Positions 54,642 through 63,128 of a stretch of DNA of 64,000 bases are shown piece by piece. The stretch is from contig CACZZO010000006.1 of NCBI GenBank assembly GCA_902785755.1, positions 83,433 to 147,432 of the forward strand, in the 5' to 3' direction. Both the position numbers and the translations under genes were made by a program. This DNA comes from an uncultured Bacteroidia bacterium. Lineage in GTDB: Bacteria; Bacteroidota; Bacteroidia; Bacteroidales; F082. The number at the start of each line of letters is the position of its first letter. The first letter of the stretch is position 1. The notes below the pieces were generated by a model. It was not told the origin of the DNA. It searched no databases and worked only from the letters and a program-made list of their open reading frames with translations.

Positions 54642-55679
54642 ATGATCATCATAGGAATCACAGGCACCCTCGGTGCGGGCAAAGGCACCATCGTCGATTA
54701 TCTCGTCAAGGAGAAAGGTTTCGTGCATTATTCGGTGCGGGCCTATATTGCGGAAGAATGTCAGCGTCGCGGCCTTGAAGTGAACCGCGACACGCTCACC
54801 CTCGTGGGCAACGACCTCCGCGCCAAGAATTGTCCGAGCTACATCACCGACCAACTCTTCGAGCGTGCCAAGGCCGAAGGCAAAAACGCTGTCATCGAGA
54901 GCGTGCGCACACCGGGCGAAATCGCTTCGTTGCGACAAAAAGGCGAGTTTTACCTTTTCGCCGTCGATGCCGACCGCAAAATCCGCTACGACCGCATCTA
55001 TCTTCGCGGCTCAGAGACCGACCACATTGATTTCGAGACCTTTGTGGCCAACGAGGAGCGCGAGATGACCGCTACCGACCCCAACAAGCAGAACCTTGGA
55101 GCGTGCATCAAGGAGGCGGATTTCGTGTTTATGAACGACGGCACCGTTCCCCAACTGCACCAGCAAGTGGAAAAAGTGCTGACGCAATTGCATGTCCGCC
55201 CGTCGTGGGACGACTATTTCCTCAACTTGGCCGACACCGTCAGCGAGCGTGCCACCTGCAACCGTGGCCGCAGCGGCTGCGTCATTGTGAAGGACAAGCA
55301 AATCTTGGTGACGGGCTATGTCGGTTCGCCTCGTGGACTGCCGCATTGCGACGACGTGGGTCATCTTTTCCGCAAGGTCATCCACGAAGACGGCAGTGTC
55401 ACCCAACATTGCGTGCGTACCGTCCATGCCGAGCAGAACGCCATCTGTCAGGCCGCCCGTCGCGGTATCGCCTTGGACGGCAGCACCTTGTATTGCCGTA
55501 TGACCCCTTGTCGCACTTGCGCTATGCTCATCATCAACTGCGGCATCGTGCGCGTGGTGTGCGAGCGCCGCTACCATTCCGGACAAGAAAGCGAGGAGAT
55601 GTTCAAGCAAGTGGGCATTCAGTTGGAGTATAAATACGACGAAGTCCAGCAGTACGAAGGTCAACGCTGCGAGGGTTGA
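54642..55679 (+). CDS. fused P-loop kinase-like and deoxycytidylate deaminase
   Basis: 345 residues in two parts. The first (about 1-180) is a P-loop fold like dephospho-CoA or nucleotide kinases, with GTLGAGKGT at 8-16. The second is a cytidine/deoxycytidylate deaminase whose zinc ligands and catalytic Glu lie in HAEQNA and PCRTC. The order (P-loop then DCD) resembles AvcD-type phage-defence deaminases, but the protein is shorter than those and similar fusions may be ordinary pyrimidine enzymes. It would convert dCMP (or dCTP) to the uridine form in the cytoplasm. Downstream are the repeats of DUF4143 ATPase 3. Confidence 0.82.
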   Translation: MIIIGITGTLGAGKGTIVDYLVKEKGFVHYSVRAYIAEECQRRGLEVNRDTLTLVGNDLRAKNCPSYITDQLFERAKAEGKNAVIESVRTPGEIASLRQKGEFYLFAVDADRKIRYDRIYLRGSETDHIDFETFVANEEREMTATDPNKQNLGACIKEADFVFMNDGTVPQLHQQVEKVLTQLHVRPSWDDYFLNLADTVSERATCNRGRSGCVIVKDKQILVTGYVGSPRGLPHCDDVGHLFRKVIHEDGSVTQHCVRTVHAEQNAICQAARRGIALDGSTLYCRMTPCRTCAMLIINCGIVRVVCERRYHSGQESEEMFKQVGIQLEYKYDEVQQYEGQRCEG

Positions 55680-55692
55680 TTTTGTGCGAATT

Positions 55693-55743
55693 TTCGGAAT
55701 ACAATTCCGAATTTTATCGGAATTTTCGGAATACTACTCCGAA
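55693..55743. repeat. palindrome pair downstream of DUF4143 ATPase 3
   Basis: Two 19-bp palindromes TTCGGAAT-N3-ATTCCGAA (the second with one changed base) at 55693-55711 and 55725-55743, start to start 32 bp, joined by TTTTATCGGAATT. It lies between the convergent stops of the deaminase and ATPase genes. Confidence 0.93.
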
Positions 55744-55756
55744 TTTTCACGTTTTT

Positions 55757-56902
55757 TCAGTAGATTTTCCCGGCCCATAGTTGTTCAAAGAACTGCTTGA
55801 CGGGCCAGATTTCCACATCCTTGAGCAAGCGGGGATTAGGGTCGAGGGAAACCACAATCATACGCACGTCGGGGTGCTCTTCCTTGAAGGCTTTCAAACC
55901 GTGCAAGTGCCGCGATTGCACTTCGTCCGTCGATTTGATTTCAATGCCCACCTCGGCATCGCCCAAAACAGCATCCACCTCGTAATCGGTATAGGTGTGC
56001 CAATATGACAATTTATCCAATTGCCCACGATAGCCCAAATAAGCGATAATTTCCTGAATGACAAGATGTTCGAAGGCGTGCCCAAAATCCGTTGAACCCG
56101 GTTTCAAGGCACGACGGCCCAACAAATAATTGGGAATGGAGACATCGAAATAGTAGAAACGCGGCGCTTGCCTGATTTTGCGCTTCACGACCTTGGAATA
56201 TACAGGCACCATATAGCCCACCAAAGTTTCCTCCAAAATGGAAAAATAGGCCGCGACCGTTTTGGAATCGATACCGCAGTCTTGCGCGATGTTGCTGTAG
56301 TTCACCATTTCTCCGTCGGTCAGGGCGGCGGCCTCCAAAAAGCGCGTGAAGGTGGAGAGGTTGCGCACCAAGGCCTCTGCCTTGATTTCCTCGCGAAGAT
56401 ACACCGCCACGTAAGCCTGCAACATCGACCAGTATTTGTCCGGCTTGGCCAAATAATGCCTCGGTATCATACCTTGGTTGACGGCTTTAACCACATCGAA
56501 ATCAGGGATTTCGGCACTCACCAAAGGATAGAGGTTGGTTTGCATTGCCCGACCGCCAAGCATATTGGCTCCACCGCGCCGCAGTTTTCGGGCACTCGAC
56601 CCACTCAGGATGAAACGGAGGCCTTTCCGAACGATGAGCCATTGCACCTCGTTCAAAAGAATGGGCAGCGACTGGACCTCATCGATGATGACCAAAGTGC
56701 CGCTTTCGCACATTTCCAAATCTTGCCTCAACAGGGAAGGATTGCGTTGCAGACGTTCATAGGTGTTGCTTTCAAGCAAGTCGTAGAAGCGGGCATTGGG
56801 AAACAATTGCAGCAACAAGGTGGTTTTCCCCGTTTGTCGTGCGCCAAACAGGAAAGTGCTGTCCTCACCAAGGGTTTCCGCCTTTAAGAAACGCTCTATC
56901 AT
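55757..56902 (-). CDS. DUF4143-family AAA+ ATPase with PD-(D/E)xK-like C-terminus (copy 3)
   Basis: 381 residues. Walker A is GARQTGKTT (20-28), Walker B ends in Asp74-Glu75 and the sensor segment is ILSGSSARKLRR. After a winged-helix region the DUF4143 part has Asp310 and Glu321-x-Lys323. Sequence identity to the other two copies is low outside the motifs. A -7 box (TATTTTTG, 56920-56927 minus) lies 17 bp upstream of the ATG, and one palindrome of the upstream pair covers the -33 position, suggesting autoregulation. The same palindrome pair also lies after the stop, so the gene is bracketed. Confidence 0.88.
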   Translation of the reverse strand: MIERFLKAETLGEDSTFLFGARQTGKTTLLLQLFPNARFYDLLESNTYERLQRNPSLLRQDLEMCESGTLVIIDEVQSLPILLNEVQWLIVRKGLRFILSGSSARKLRRGGANMLGGRAMQTNLYPLVSAEIPDFDVVKAVNQGMIPRHYLAKPDKYWSMLQAYVAVYLREEIKAEALVRNLSTFTRFLEAAALTDGEMVNYSNIAQDCGIDSKTVAAYFSILEETLVGYMVPVYSKVVKRKIRQAPRFYYFDVSIPNYLLGRRALKPGSTDFGHAFEHLVIQEIIAYLGYRGQLDKLSYWHTYTDYEVDAVLGDAEVGIEIKSTDEVQSRHLHGLKAFKEEHPDVRMIVVSLDPNPRLLKDVEIWPVKQFFEQLWAGKIY

Positions 56903-56919
56903 AGCCGTTAATTTTGCCG

Positions 56920-56927
56920 CAAAAATA
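56920..56927 (-). promoter_or_regulatory. -7 box of DUF4143 ATPase 3
   Basis: Minus-strand TATTTTTG; the palindrome at 56934-56952 overlaps where the -33 element should be. Confidence 0.65.
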
Positions 56928-56933
56928 AAAAAA

Positions 56934-56984
56934 TTCGGAATACCATTCCGAATTTTATCGAAATTTTCGGAATTGAATTCCGAA
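56934..56984. repeat. palindrome pair upstream of DUF4143 ATPase 3
   Basis: Two perfect 19-bp palindromes TTCGGAAT-N3-ATTCCGAA at 56934-56952 and 56966-56984, start to start 32 bp, joined by TTTTATCGAAATT. Same orientation and layout as the downstream pair, so the gene is flanked by direct repeats of about 60 bp. Confidence 0.95.
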
Positions 56985-57001
56985 TTTTCAAAAGAGGATT
57001 T

Positions 57002-57523
57002 CTATTTTTCTGCGGGAGCCACCAGTTTCATCCGAATGGTGGAGCCGTCTTTCAACTTGCCTTTGAGCGTGAATGTGATGCAGTTTTCGGTTTCCTCAAG
57101 CAGCATTGTGCCACTCTTGAACGGGGATTCACCGTCAAAGGTCATTTCATCGTGAATGGCACCTCCAATGTCATCGGGCGACGAATGCCACGAAAAGTCT
57201 TGATAACCAACAGAAAAACTCAAAGGATAATCTGTCTTTTTCGTAAGGTCGATGGTTTGCCCCAGCATCTCGTAAGGGATGTGATAGAACTTGAACGTGC
57301 CAAGGGAAGCCCCAATGAAGGTTTCCTCTGAGAACGCTTCGATGGAATAGTCGTCGTGGAACGGCGGCGCAAACCTGCATTTCATAGAGTAGTGGGTTTC
57401 GTTGCGAACCAATTCGTTGTCTTCCGGACTGAAAGCGTAGCCCCAATCCTTGTTGCAAGAAGAGAAAGTAAACATACCTGCCACTACCAGCAGCATCAGC
57501 ATTAATTTCATTGTTGTTTTCAT
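57002..57523 (-). CDS. hypothetical lipoprotein
   Basis: 173 residues with signal peptide and lipobox MFTFSSC (Cys23). The mature part is short and beta-rich, no family recognised. The stop abuts the ATPase 3 palindromes at 17 bp; the gene stands with the LRR gene 71 bp upstream in the same direction. Confidence 0.78.
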   Translation of the reverse strand: MKTTMKLMLMLLVVAGMFTFSSCNKDWGYAFSPEDNELVRNETHYSMKCRFAPPFHDDYSIEAFSEETFIGASLGTFKFYHIPYEMLGQTIDLTKKTDYPLSFSVGYQDFSWHSSPDDIGGAIHDEMTFDGESPFKSGTMLLEETENCITFTLKGKLKDGSTIRMKLVAPAEK

Positions 57524-57594
57524 AACTCATTGATTTTGAAATTACAAGATGATTATTATGCAAAAATCAGGCCAAAGATGGTTTTTCTTATGGC

Positions 57595-59124
57595 TTATTT
57601 CGCGATGGTTATCCGATTCGTATGGGAAACGCCTTGCTTGTCGTGGATGTGCAGCAGATAAACCCCTTCCGGCAAGCCCTCTACGCCAATTTCGTTTGAG
57701 TTTCTTACCGTCTTCACCAATTGCCCGATGGCATTGTAAATCTGCATTTCGGCAGCCTCAATGCCTTCTATCATCACCTTTTCCTTGGCAGGATTGGGAT
57801 AGCAAGTCACTTGAACCAGGCTCGTTTCTTCCTCATCCACCGACATCAAACCGTCCTCGATGAAATTGGTGAACTCGTTCCAATAGGGTGCGCTCTGATA
57901 GTCGGCAAGCGTCCCGACGGGGATGTGGACAGGAATGTCTTTGTTCACACCAGAAAAGGCATTGTACCAAGCCGTTGGCGGAACCTCGCAATGGATTTTC
58001 ATGCAATTCAGTCTATCGCAATATTGGAAAACACCCGATTGTATGGTATCGACTTGCGAACCGATTTCAAGTTGCTCCAAGCGGCCACAATCCCAAAACA
58101 GGTCCCATTCGATAGTTTTCAGTGCTTCGGGAAGGTGAACTTCCTTGAATCTTGTACGAGCAAACGCATGGTCGCCAATGGTGGTAACTCCATCTGGAAC
58201 ATACAGATTTCCAGTAAAATAAGTGGTGTAAAATGCATATTTACCAATATACTGCAAGTTTTCGGGAAGCGTCAAAGTACCTGTGAATGTGGCATATTTG
58301 AAGGCTTCATCTTCGATAGAAACGACAGATTGAGGGATGACAAGATTACCTTGGTTCTCAACGGCCAGAAAAGCCCTTTCTCCAATGACAATAATGTCTT
58401 CTGGAATGACGGTCGTTTTCGTGCCTTGAATCAGTTTCTTGGTCTCTCGTTCAATAATGGCGTTACTTTCAGAATAATAGACGGGGTTGTTCTCATTCAC
58501 TTCCAGAGTCACGAGTTTAGAACAGGCCCAGATGAAACCAGGACCCAGATAAGTAACCGATTCAGGAATTCTGAAAGCCGTGATTTTCCATAAACTGGAA
58601 AAGGCATACGACCCTATGGAAACCACGGAATTGGGGATATTAATCTCGCCAGTGATACTCATGCAGCCATTGAAAGCCCAGTCGCCAATGACCACCACGA
58701 GATCAGGAATCACCAAATTGCCAGTAAATTGAGAGCATCCGTCGAAAGCATAACTGCCGATGTAAGTAACCGTGCTCGGAATCACCAAAGAACCTGTCAT
58801 TCCGCCGCATCCCCTAAAAGCTCCGTCATCAATACTGGTAACGGTGTAGGTCTGTCCTTCGAAGGTCACTTCCGAAGGAAAAACAATGTTGCCTGCGGGT
58901 TCGTCATAGCCGTCCCAATAATCTAATGTGACATAACTATAAGGAGCAGGATGCGTCATGGTCACCTCGTGATTAATGGAATCTGTAATAATGTAATACA
59001 GGGTTTGTCCTGTTTCGCATTCAGCGCTGAAATCATATCCGTCCCAAGGATTGGATTGGCCGTAACCCGTCGCCGCCATCACCATCAGGCAGCAAATCAT
59101 CATAAATTGTTTTGTCGTTTTCAT
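57595..59124 (-). CDS. secreted leucine-rich-repeat (BspA-like) protein with T9SS sorting domain
   Basis: 509 residues: signal peptide (to about 22, ATGYGQ), a series of LRR_5 repeats of about 23 residues (about 90-370, e.g. IPSTVTYIGSYAFDGCSQFTG), and a C-terminal domain of about 80 residues (CYPNPAKEKVMIEG ... GVYLLHIHD) typical of type IX secretion type A sorting. It should be exported through the outer membrane and may be surface attached. The ligand is unknown. Confidence 0.9.
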   Translation of the reverse strand: MKTTKQFMMICCLMVMAATGYGQSNPWDGYDFSAECETGQTLYYIITDSINHEVTMTHPAPYSYVTLDYWDGYDEPAGNIVFPSEVTFEGQTYTVTSIDDGAFRGCGGMTGSLVIPSTVTYIGSYAFDGCSQFTGNLVIPDLVVVIGDWAFNGCMSITGEINIPNSVVSIGSYAFSSLWKITAFRIPESVTYLGPGFIWACSKLVTLEVNENNPVYYSESNAIIERETKKLIQGTKTTVIPEDIIVIGERAFLAVENQGNLVIPQSVVSIEDEAFKYATFTGTLTLPENLQYIGKYAFYTTYFTGNLYVPDGVTTIGDHAFARTRFKEVHLPEALKTIEWDLFWDCGRLEQLEIGSQVDTIQSGVFQYCDRLNCMKIHCEVPPTAWYNAFSGVNKDIPVHIPVGTLADYQSAPYWNEFTNFIEDGLMSVDEEETSLVQVTCYPNPAKEKVMIEGIEAAEMQIYNAIGQLVKTVRNSNEIGVEGLPEGVYLLHIHDKQGVSHTNRITIAK

Positions 59125-59229
59125 ATTCGTATGATTTTGAAATTTTCGGCAAAACTACACCAATATCCCACACCTGTCAAGAAAAACAATGTGCGGATTT
59201 GTGCGGGTTTTTGGCTATCGTCCCTATAA

Positions 59230-61110
59230 TCAAATAGATGCGGAATCGCTGGCAAAGCTGCAAAGCGTTGCGGAAAGCGACTCCTCGCTGCCGAAAACGC
59301 CTTTCAGTTTGCGGCTGCGCTCGCTCACGGTGTTGTAGGCGCGCTGCATCAAGGCCGAAACGTCGGCATCCGAAAGGCCGAGCAGATAGAGGCAGCAATA
59401 GTCAAGGTCGCCTTTGGTGAGGTTGGGATAGGCCTTGGCCAAACGGACGGTGAACTGGTTGAAGTGGCGGTCGGCAGCCTCGCGCAAAGCCATCACCTGC
59501 TCCTTGCCCAAGGCATAGTCCTGGTACAATTTGCAATCCATCTGCGCCTTGAATTGTCCTTCGCGCACTCGCTCCATAATGAGGCGACAGATAGGCTCGT
59601 CGTTGAACGACACTGCTTGCGCCTCCTGTTTCGGCGCACTGCTGCCCGCCTGTTGCCGCATCTGATCCTTCAGTTCGCGTAGTTCTTGGTTGCTCTTCTT
59701 CAGCCTCCCCGACATTGAGGCTTTCTCCAAGCGGTGCGCCTCTTGCACGGCTTCCATCTGTTGGCTCGCCGCGTCGCGCTGCTGCTTCATCCTGCGCCTA
59801 ATCAGCAACCAAGCCAACAGCGCTGCCACCGCAACCAGAACGCACACCACGACGATCATCCTGTTCCTCCGCAGCCGCGCTGCCTGCTGCCTTTCGGCCT
59901 CGGCTCGCTCTTGCTCCCACTGCAAATGTTGTTGAAACATGTCGTTGAGCTGCGAGACTTGCCTGTTGCTTTCCGCTTCAAGAGCTGGATTTTCCACCTG
60001 ATAACGGGCATATTGGGTGGCCTTCAGCGTGTCACCTTTTACTTGGAAAATATCGCGCAACGACCTGGCAGCACCTCTTTTCATCACAACATTATCCTTG
60101 TTTTCAAACACTCGTGTCAAATAAACCATTGCCGAGTCAAATTGTCTGATTTCAAAATAAATGGAACCAATGGTAAAGAATCGTGTCAGCCTTTCATCCT
60201 CATCTTTAGTTTGTGTGGCCATTCGTTTTAAGTCACTTACCGCTGACTCTACACTTTTGCCCGAATAGTAATTATACAATGCCAATCCTGAAATCAAATC
60301 ACGGTAGGCCAAATTGTTTGTATCGGCTAAATACTTAAATGCCTCATTGAAATAGTATCCGGCACTGTCCATTTGTTGCAAAATGCTATATTGATTTCCA
60401 AGGTGACTCATCAAATTGGCAATGCCATTGGCCGATGTAGCTTCAATTTTGCTGAAAACAAAGGATTTCTTGTAGCAGACAATGGCTGGTTCCTGCATAA
60501 ACTGGCCGTAAAACAAATCACCAAGCCGATTGTATGTCAACGCCATAAACCGAGGCAGATGTTCAACATGTAGAGACGCAAAATCTTGCGTCTCCAAATT
60601 CGGGAAATGCGTCTCCACAATCTCCAACGCCTTCAGATACTCCCCGCAAGCCGCCACCACGCTATCACGCTCGTAATAGCCCACGCCATTCATATAATGG
60701 GCGCGGGCCGAGAGAAAAACATTCACGTATCGAGACGGCCCTTCGACAAGCTCAGGGACCTGCATTAGACTATCAAAATAATGAACAGCCTGCAACAGTT
60801 TTGCGCGGTTGCTCTGCCCATAGTCATTCTTATAAAGCAATTCCGAAACCAGCAGTTGGCAATAATGCCCGTTAAAGGCATTGAGGCTGTCGGCCTTGGG
60901 GCTATCCGCAAATTCCATCATCACCGCCAAGGCGCTGTCGGGATGGTGCCACATCAAACTATCAATGTTTTTCAGTGCCCGTGAGGCCGTCCCCCTCTCA
61001 GAGGGGGTGCCCGTCTGGGCGGGGGAGTCTGGTGGAGTCTTACACCTAACCATCATCACCGCCATCATCAAAACAATCCATATATAAATCCGCAATTTCA
61101 TCGCCTGCAA
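59230..61110 (-). CDS. TPR-containing membrane regulator with C-terminal HTH-like domain
   Basis: 626 residues. A signal segment with possible lipobox (MMVRC, Cys23) is followed by TPR-like helices (about 60-400), one membrane helix (about 437-458, IVVVCVLVAVAALLAWLLI), a coiled coil, and a C-terminal helical DNA-binding-like domain (LTKGDLDYCCLYLLGLSDADV, then a RSRKLK stretch). This matches Bacteroidales TPR regulators with LuxR-like ends (DUF6377-like), which sense outside and act inside. The segment QVPELVEGPSRYVN near residue 120 is encoded by a REP-like repeat. Confidence 0.78.
   Translation of the reverse strand: MQAMKLRIYIWIVLMMAVMMVRCKTPPDSPAQTGTPSERGTASRALKNIDSLMWHHPDSALAVMMEFADSPKADSLNAFNGHYCQLLVSELLYKNDYGQSNRAKLLQAVHYFDSLMQVPELVEGPSRYVNVFLSARAHYMNGVGYYERDSVVAACGEYLKALEIVETHFPNLETQDFASLHVEHLPRFMALTYNRLGDLFYGQFMQEPAIVCYKKSFVFSKIEATSANGIANLMSHLGNQYSILQQMDSAGYYFNEAFKYLADTNNLAYRDLISGLALYNYYSGKSVESAVSDLKRMATQTKDEDERLTRFFTIGSIYFEIRQFDSAMVYLTRVFENKDNVVMKRGAARSLRDIFQVKGDTLKATQYARYQVENPALEAESNRQVSQLNDMFQQHLQWEQERAEAERQQAARLRRNRMIVVVCVLVAVAALLAWLLIRRRMKQQRDAASQQMEAVQEAHRLEKASMSGRLKKSNQELRELKDQMRQQAGSSAPKQEAQAVSFNDEPICRLIMERVREGQFKAQMDCKLYQDYALGKEQVMALREAADRHFNQFTVRLAKAYPNLTKGDLDYCCLYLLGLSDADVSALMQRAYNTVSERSRKLKGVFGSEESLSATLCSFASDSASI
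60739..60757. repeat. REP-like 19-bp repeat (copy 3) inside TPR regulator
   Basis: CCCTTCGACAAGCTCAGGG, read in the minus strand as PELVEG, in frame within the TPR regulator. Confidence 0.9.
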
Positions 61111-61160
61111 AAGTAGTCAAAATTGAAATCACACCGCAATGGTTCGAAAACAACAAGGGT

Positions 61161-62915
61161 TTAACTCTTGGTATAATACCCTCCAGTCTTAAGAGAGCCC
61201 CGATGTTCAATTAAATCTTTCTTTCTTAAAGTCAACAATTGCTTCTCGATTGTTGATTCAGATCTTTTAAGAAGTTCTGCAATTTGCTTGACTTTTATAC
61301 CAGGATTGTCTTGAATAATCGTATAAACTCGCTTTAGACCATTGTTTAATTTATCCACTTCACCGTTTATTCCTCCATTTATTCCCCCATTTATTCCTCC
61401 ATTTATTCCCCCATTTACTCCTCCATTTTCTTTGACTTTCACGCTACTATTACCAATCTCCGATGCAATCTTCTTATACGCTCTTGACATAGATAACCTA
61501 CCCGTTTTTGACCGCATAAGTATTCCTTCCGACACAAGAGAATCTACTGTTGTTGCCAGCACCTCCAGTTCCTCGCCAAAACGCACTTTGTAGATGGCCA
61601 AAAGTTGGAACACATTCAGCTTGTGATGCTCGGGTCGTTTGGCCTGCTCCTGCCTGATGTAAATCATAAAAGCCACATCGCGAATCTCAGTACGCAGTGT
61701 AAGGCTCACTTGATAGTTGTCGGTTGCCGAGTAGTCGGGGAGAGGTTTGGCCTCCATAATACAATTGGTGAACATCTTGTCAACGCCCTGACCCGATTTC
61801 TCCACCAGTCCCGTCTTTTGCAGCACCTCTGCCAATCGTTTGCTTCGCGGCGTACTGTTCACGGTAAGCACATTACTTTTGTCGACACCCACTGGGAAGC
61901 CTCCCGCATTGGTGATGGTCAGCTCTGTCGGGCTTTGCTTGATAACCACATCATTCTGCACTATCATCGACCTATGGGTGATGGCGTTCAGCACGGCCTC
62001 TCTCACAGTCGCCTTGTTGAATAGCTTCACGTCGAAAATATATGCATTCTCGCTTATGTGTATTTGCGGGTTCAGAGAAGGTTGGTTTATATAGGCCCAA
62101 ATACTGTCAATGGCCAAAAACAGCGGCTGCTGAAACTCCTGACGCTCATCATATTGAATACTCGCAGGGTCTTTCCTGTACTCAATCACCACATTGTTCT
62201 GTGGCAGGAACTTCCTGATGGCTTTCGACTTCCCCAACAACACCAAGGCGGCGTAGTTCAGTTTGCCGTCAACCAACAATTCCAAATCGCTTAAGGCCTG
62301 CACGTCAGAAAAAGCCTCAAATCCAGGATTCTCATTTTTCTCAGCATATTTTTGTTTCATAACCTTGATGGCATCAGGATCCAAGTCCTCCATCGTCAGT
62401 CCTTCACATATTTTTGCCGAGAAGTCAGGTTCCTGCTCCGACAGAATCTTGAACATCTCTTCGTCCGACATCTCTCTAAGGCTTTCTCCAGTCCGCATCA
62501 GCGGCACACCCTCAAACTTCAGCATTTTGCCAATAGGTCGCGAAGGCACTTGGAAGACAATAACACGTTTCCTGTCATCGGCATCTTCTGATGGTTCAAA
62601 CTCTTCTGTGACCGGGACACGAATCTTCAATCTTTCGTAGATTTCATCCTCCAAATCACCAAGTTTGTCTTGGGCGAAACTTGTACCCACAATATCGTGA
62701 GGCTTTTTGTCTTTCATCCCAAACACCAATCTGCCGCCTCGTTCATTGGCCAACGCCGCCACATATCCAAGCACGCAGTGCCGACGTTTCTTAGGGTCGG
62801 TGTGCGACCCTCCATCGAAATTGAAATCACGTTTTGCCTCTTTAAACTCTATATGGTCTTCCGACTCTTTTTTCAACGAAAGTTCGTGTAAGTATTTGTT
62901 CTTTATTTCGCTCAT
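61161..62915 (-). CDS. AlbA_2 (Schlafen-like) ATP-binding/HTH protein
   Basis: 584 residues from the ATG at 62915. An N-terminal AlbA_2/Schlafen-like domain (DHIEFKEAKRDFN; GYVAALANERGGRLVFGM) is followed by a histidine-kinase-like ATP-binding helper region (about 200-420) and a C-terminal winged helix (KVKQIAELLKRSESTIEKQL). Between them is a linker of tandem Gly-Gly-Ile-Asn units. Such proteins are often transcription regulators or defence-related. Stand-alone gene. Confidence 0.82.
   Translation of the reverse strand: MSEIKNKYLHELSLKKESEDHIEFKEAKRDFNFDGGSHTDPKKRRHCVLGYVAALANERGGRLVFGMKDKKPHDIVGTSFAQDKLGDLEDEIYERLKIRVPVTEEFEPSEDADDRKRVIVFQVPSRPIGKMLKFEGVPLMRTGESLREMSDEEMFKILSEQEPDFSAKICEGLTMEDLDPDAIKVMKQKYAEKNENPGFEAFSDVQALSDLELLVDGKLNYAALVLLGKSKAIRKFLPQNNVVIEYRKDPASIQYDERQEFQQPLFLAIDSIWAYINQPSLNPQIHISENAYIFDVKLFNKATVREAVLNAITHRSMIVQNDVVIKQSPTELTITNAGGFPVGVDKSNVLTVNSTPRSKRLAEVLQKTGLVEKSGQGVDKMFTNCIMEAKPLPDYSATDNYQVSLTLRTEIRDVAFMIYIRQEQAKRPEHHKLNVFQLLAIYKVRFGEELEVLATTVDSLVSEGILMRSKTGRLSMSRAYKKIASEIGNSSVKVKENGGVNGGINGGINGGINGGINGEVDKLNNGLKRVYTIIQDNPGIKVKQIAELLKRSESTIEKQLLTLRKKDLIEHRGSLKTGGYYTKS
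61365..61425. repeat. 12-bp tandem repeat in AlbA_2 gene
   Basis: About five units of CCTCCATTTATT/CCCCCATTTATT, coding for GGIN repeats on the minus strand. Copy number changes in 12-bp steps would keep the frame and only alter linker length. Confidence 0.85.
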
Positions 62916-63000
62916 AACAGTCAATGAAAAGCCTTTTAAACAAAACAAATTATCTGGCTATTTCAACTGCAAAATTACAAATCTATTTCCATATTCATAG

Positions 63001-63100
63001 AAGAAAACCGAAATCCAACCACTCTTAACTCTCCACTCTCAACTTCCCACAACCCTAAACTCTAACCCCTAAACTCTGAACTCTGAATTCTCCCAACGGC
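63001..63100. repeat. low-complexity AACTCT-type repeats
   Basis: Degenerate runs of AACTCT and ACCCCTAAACTCTGAACTCT between the AlbA_2 gene and the antiporter remnant. Similar short runs (GAGAGTTTAGAGTTAAT) occur at 54543. No gene in the 213-bp gap. Confidence 0.6.
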
Positions 63101-63128
63101 TTCATCGCGGCAAAAATAGGCAAAATCT

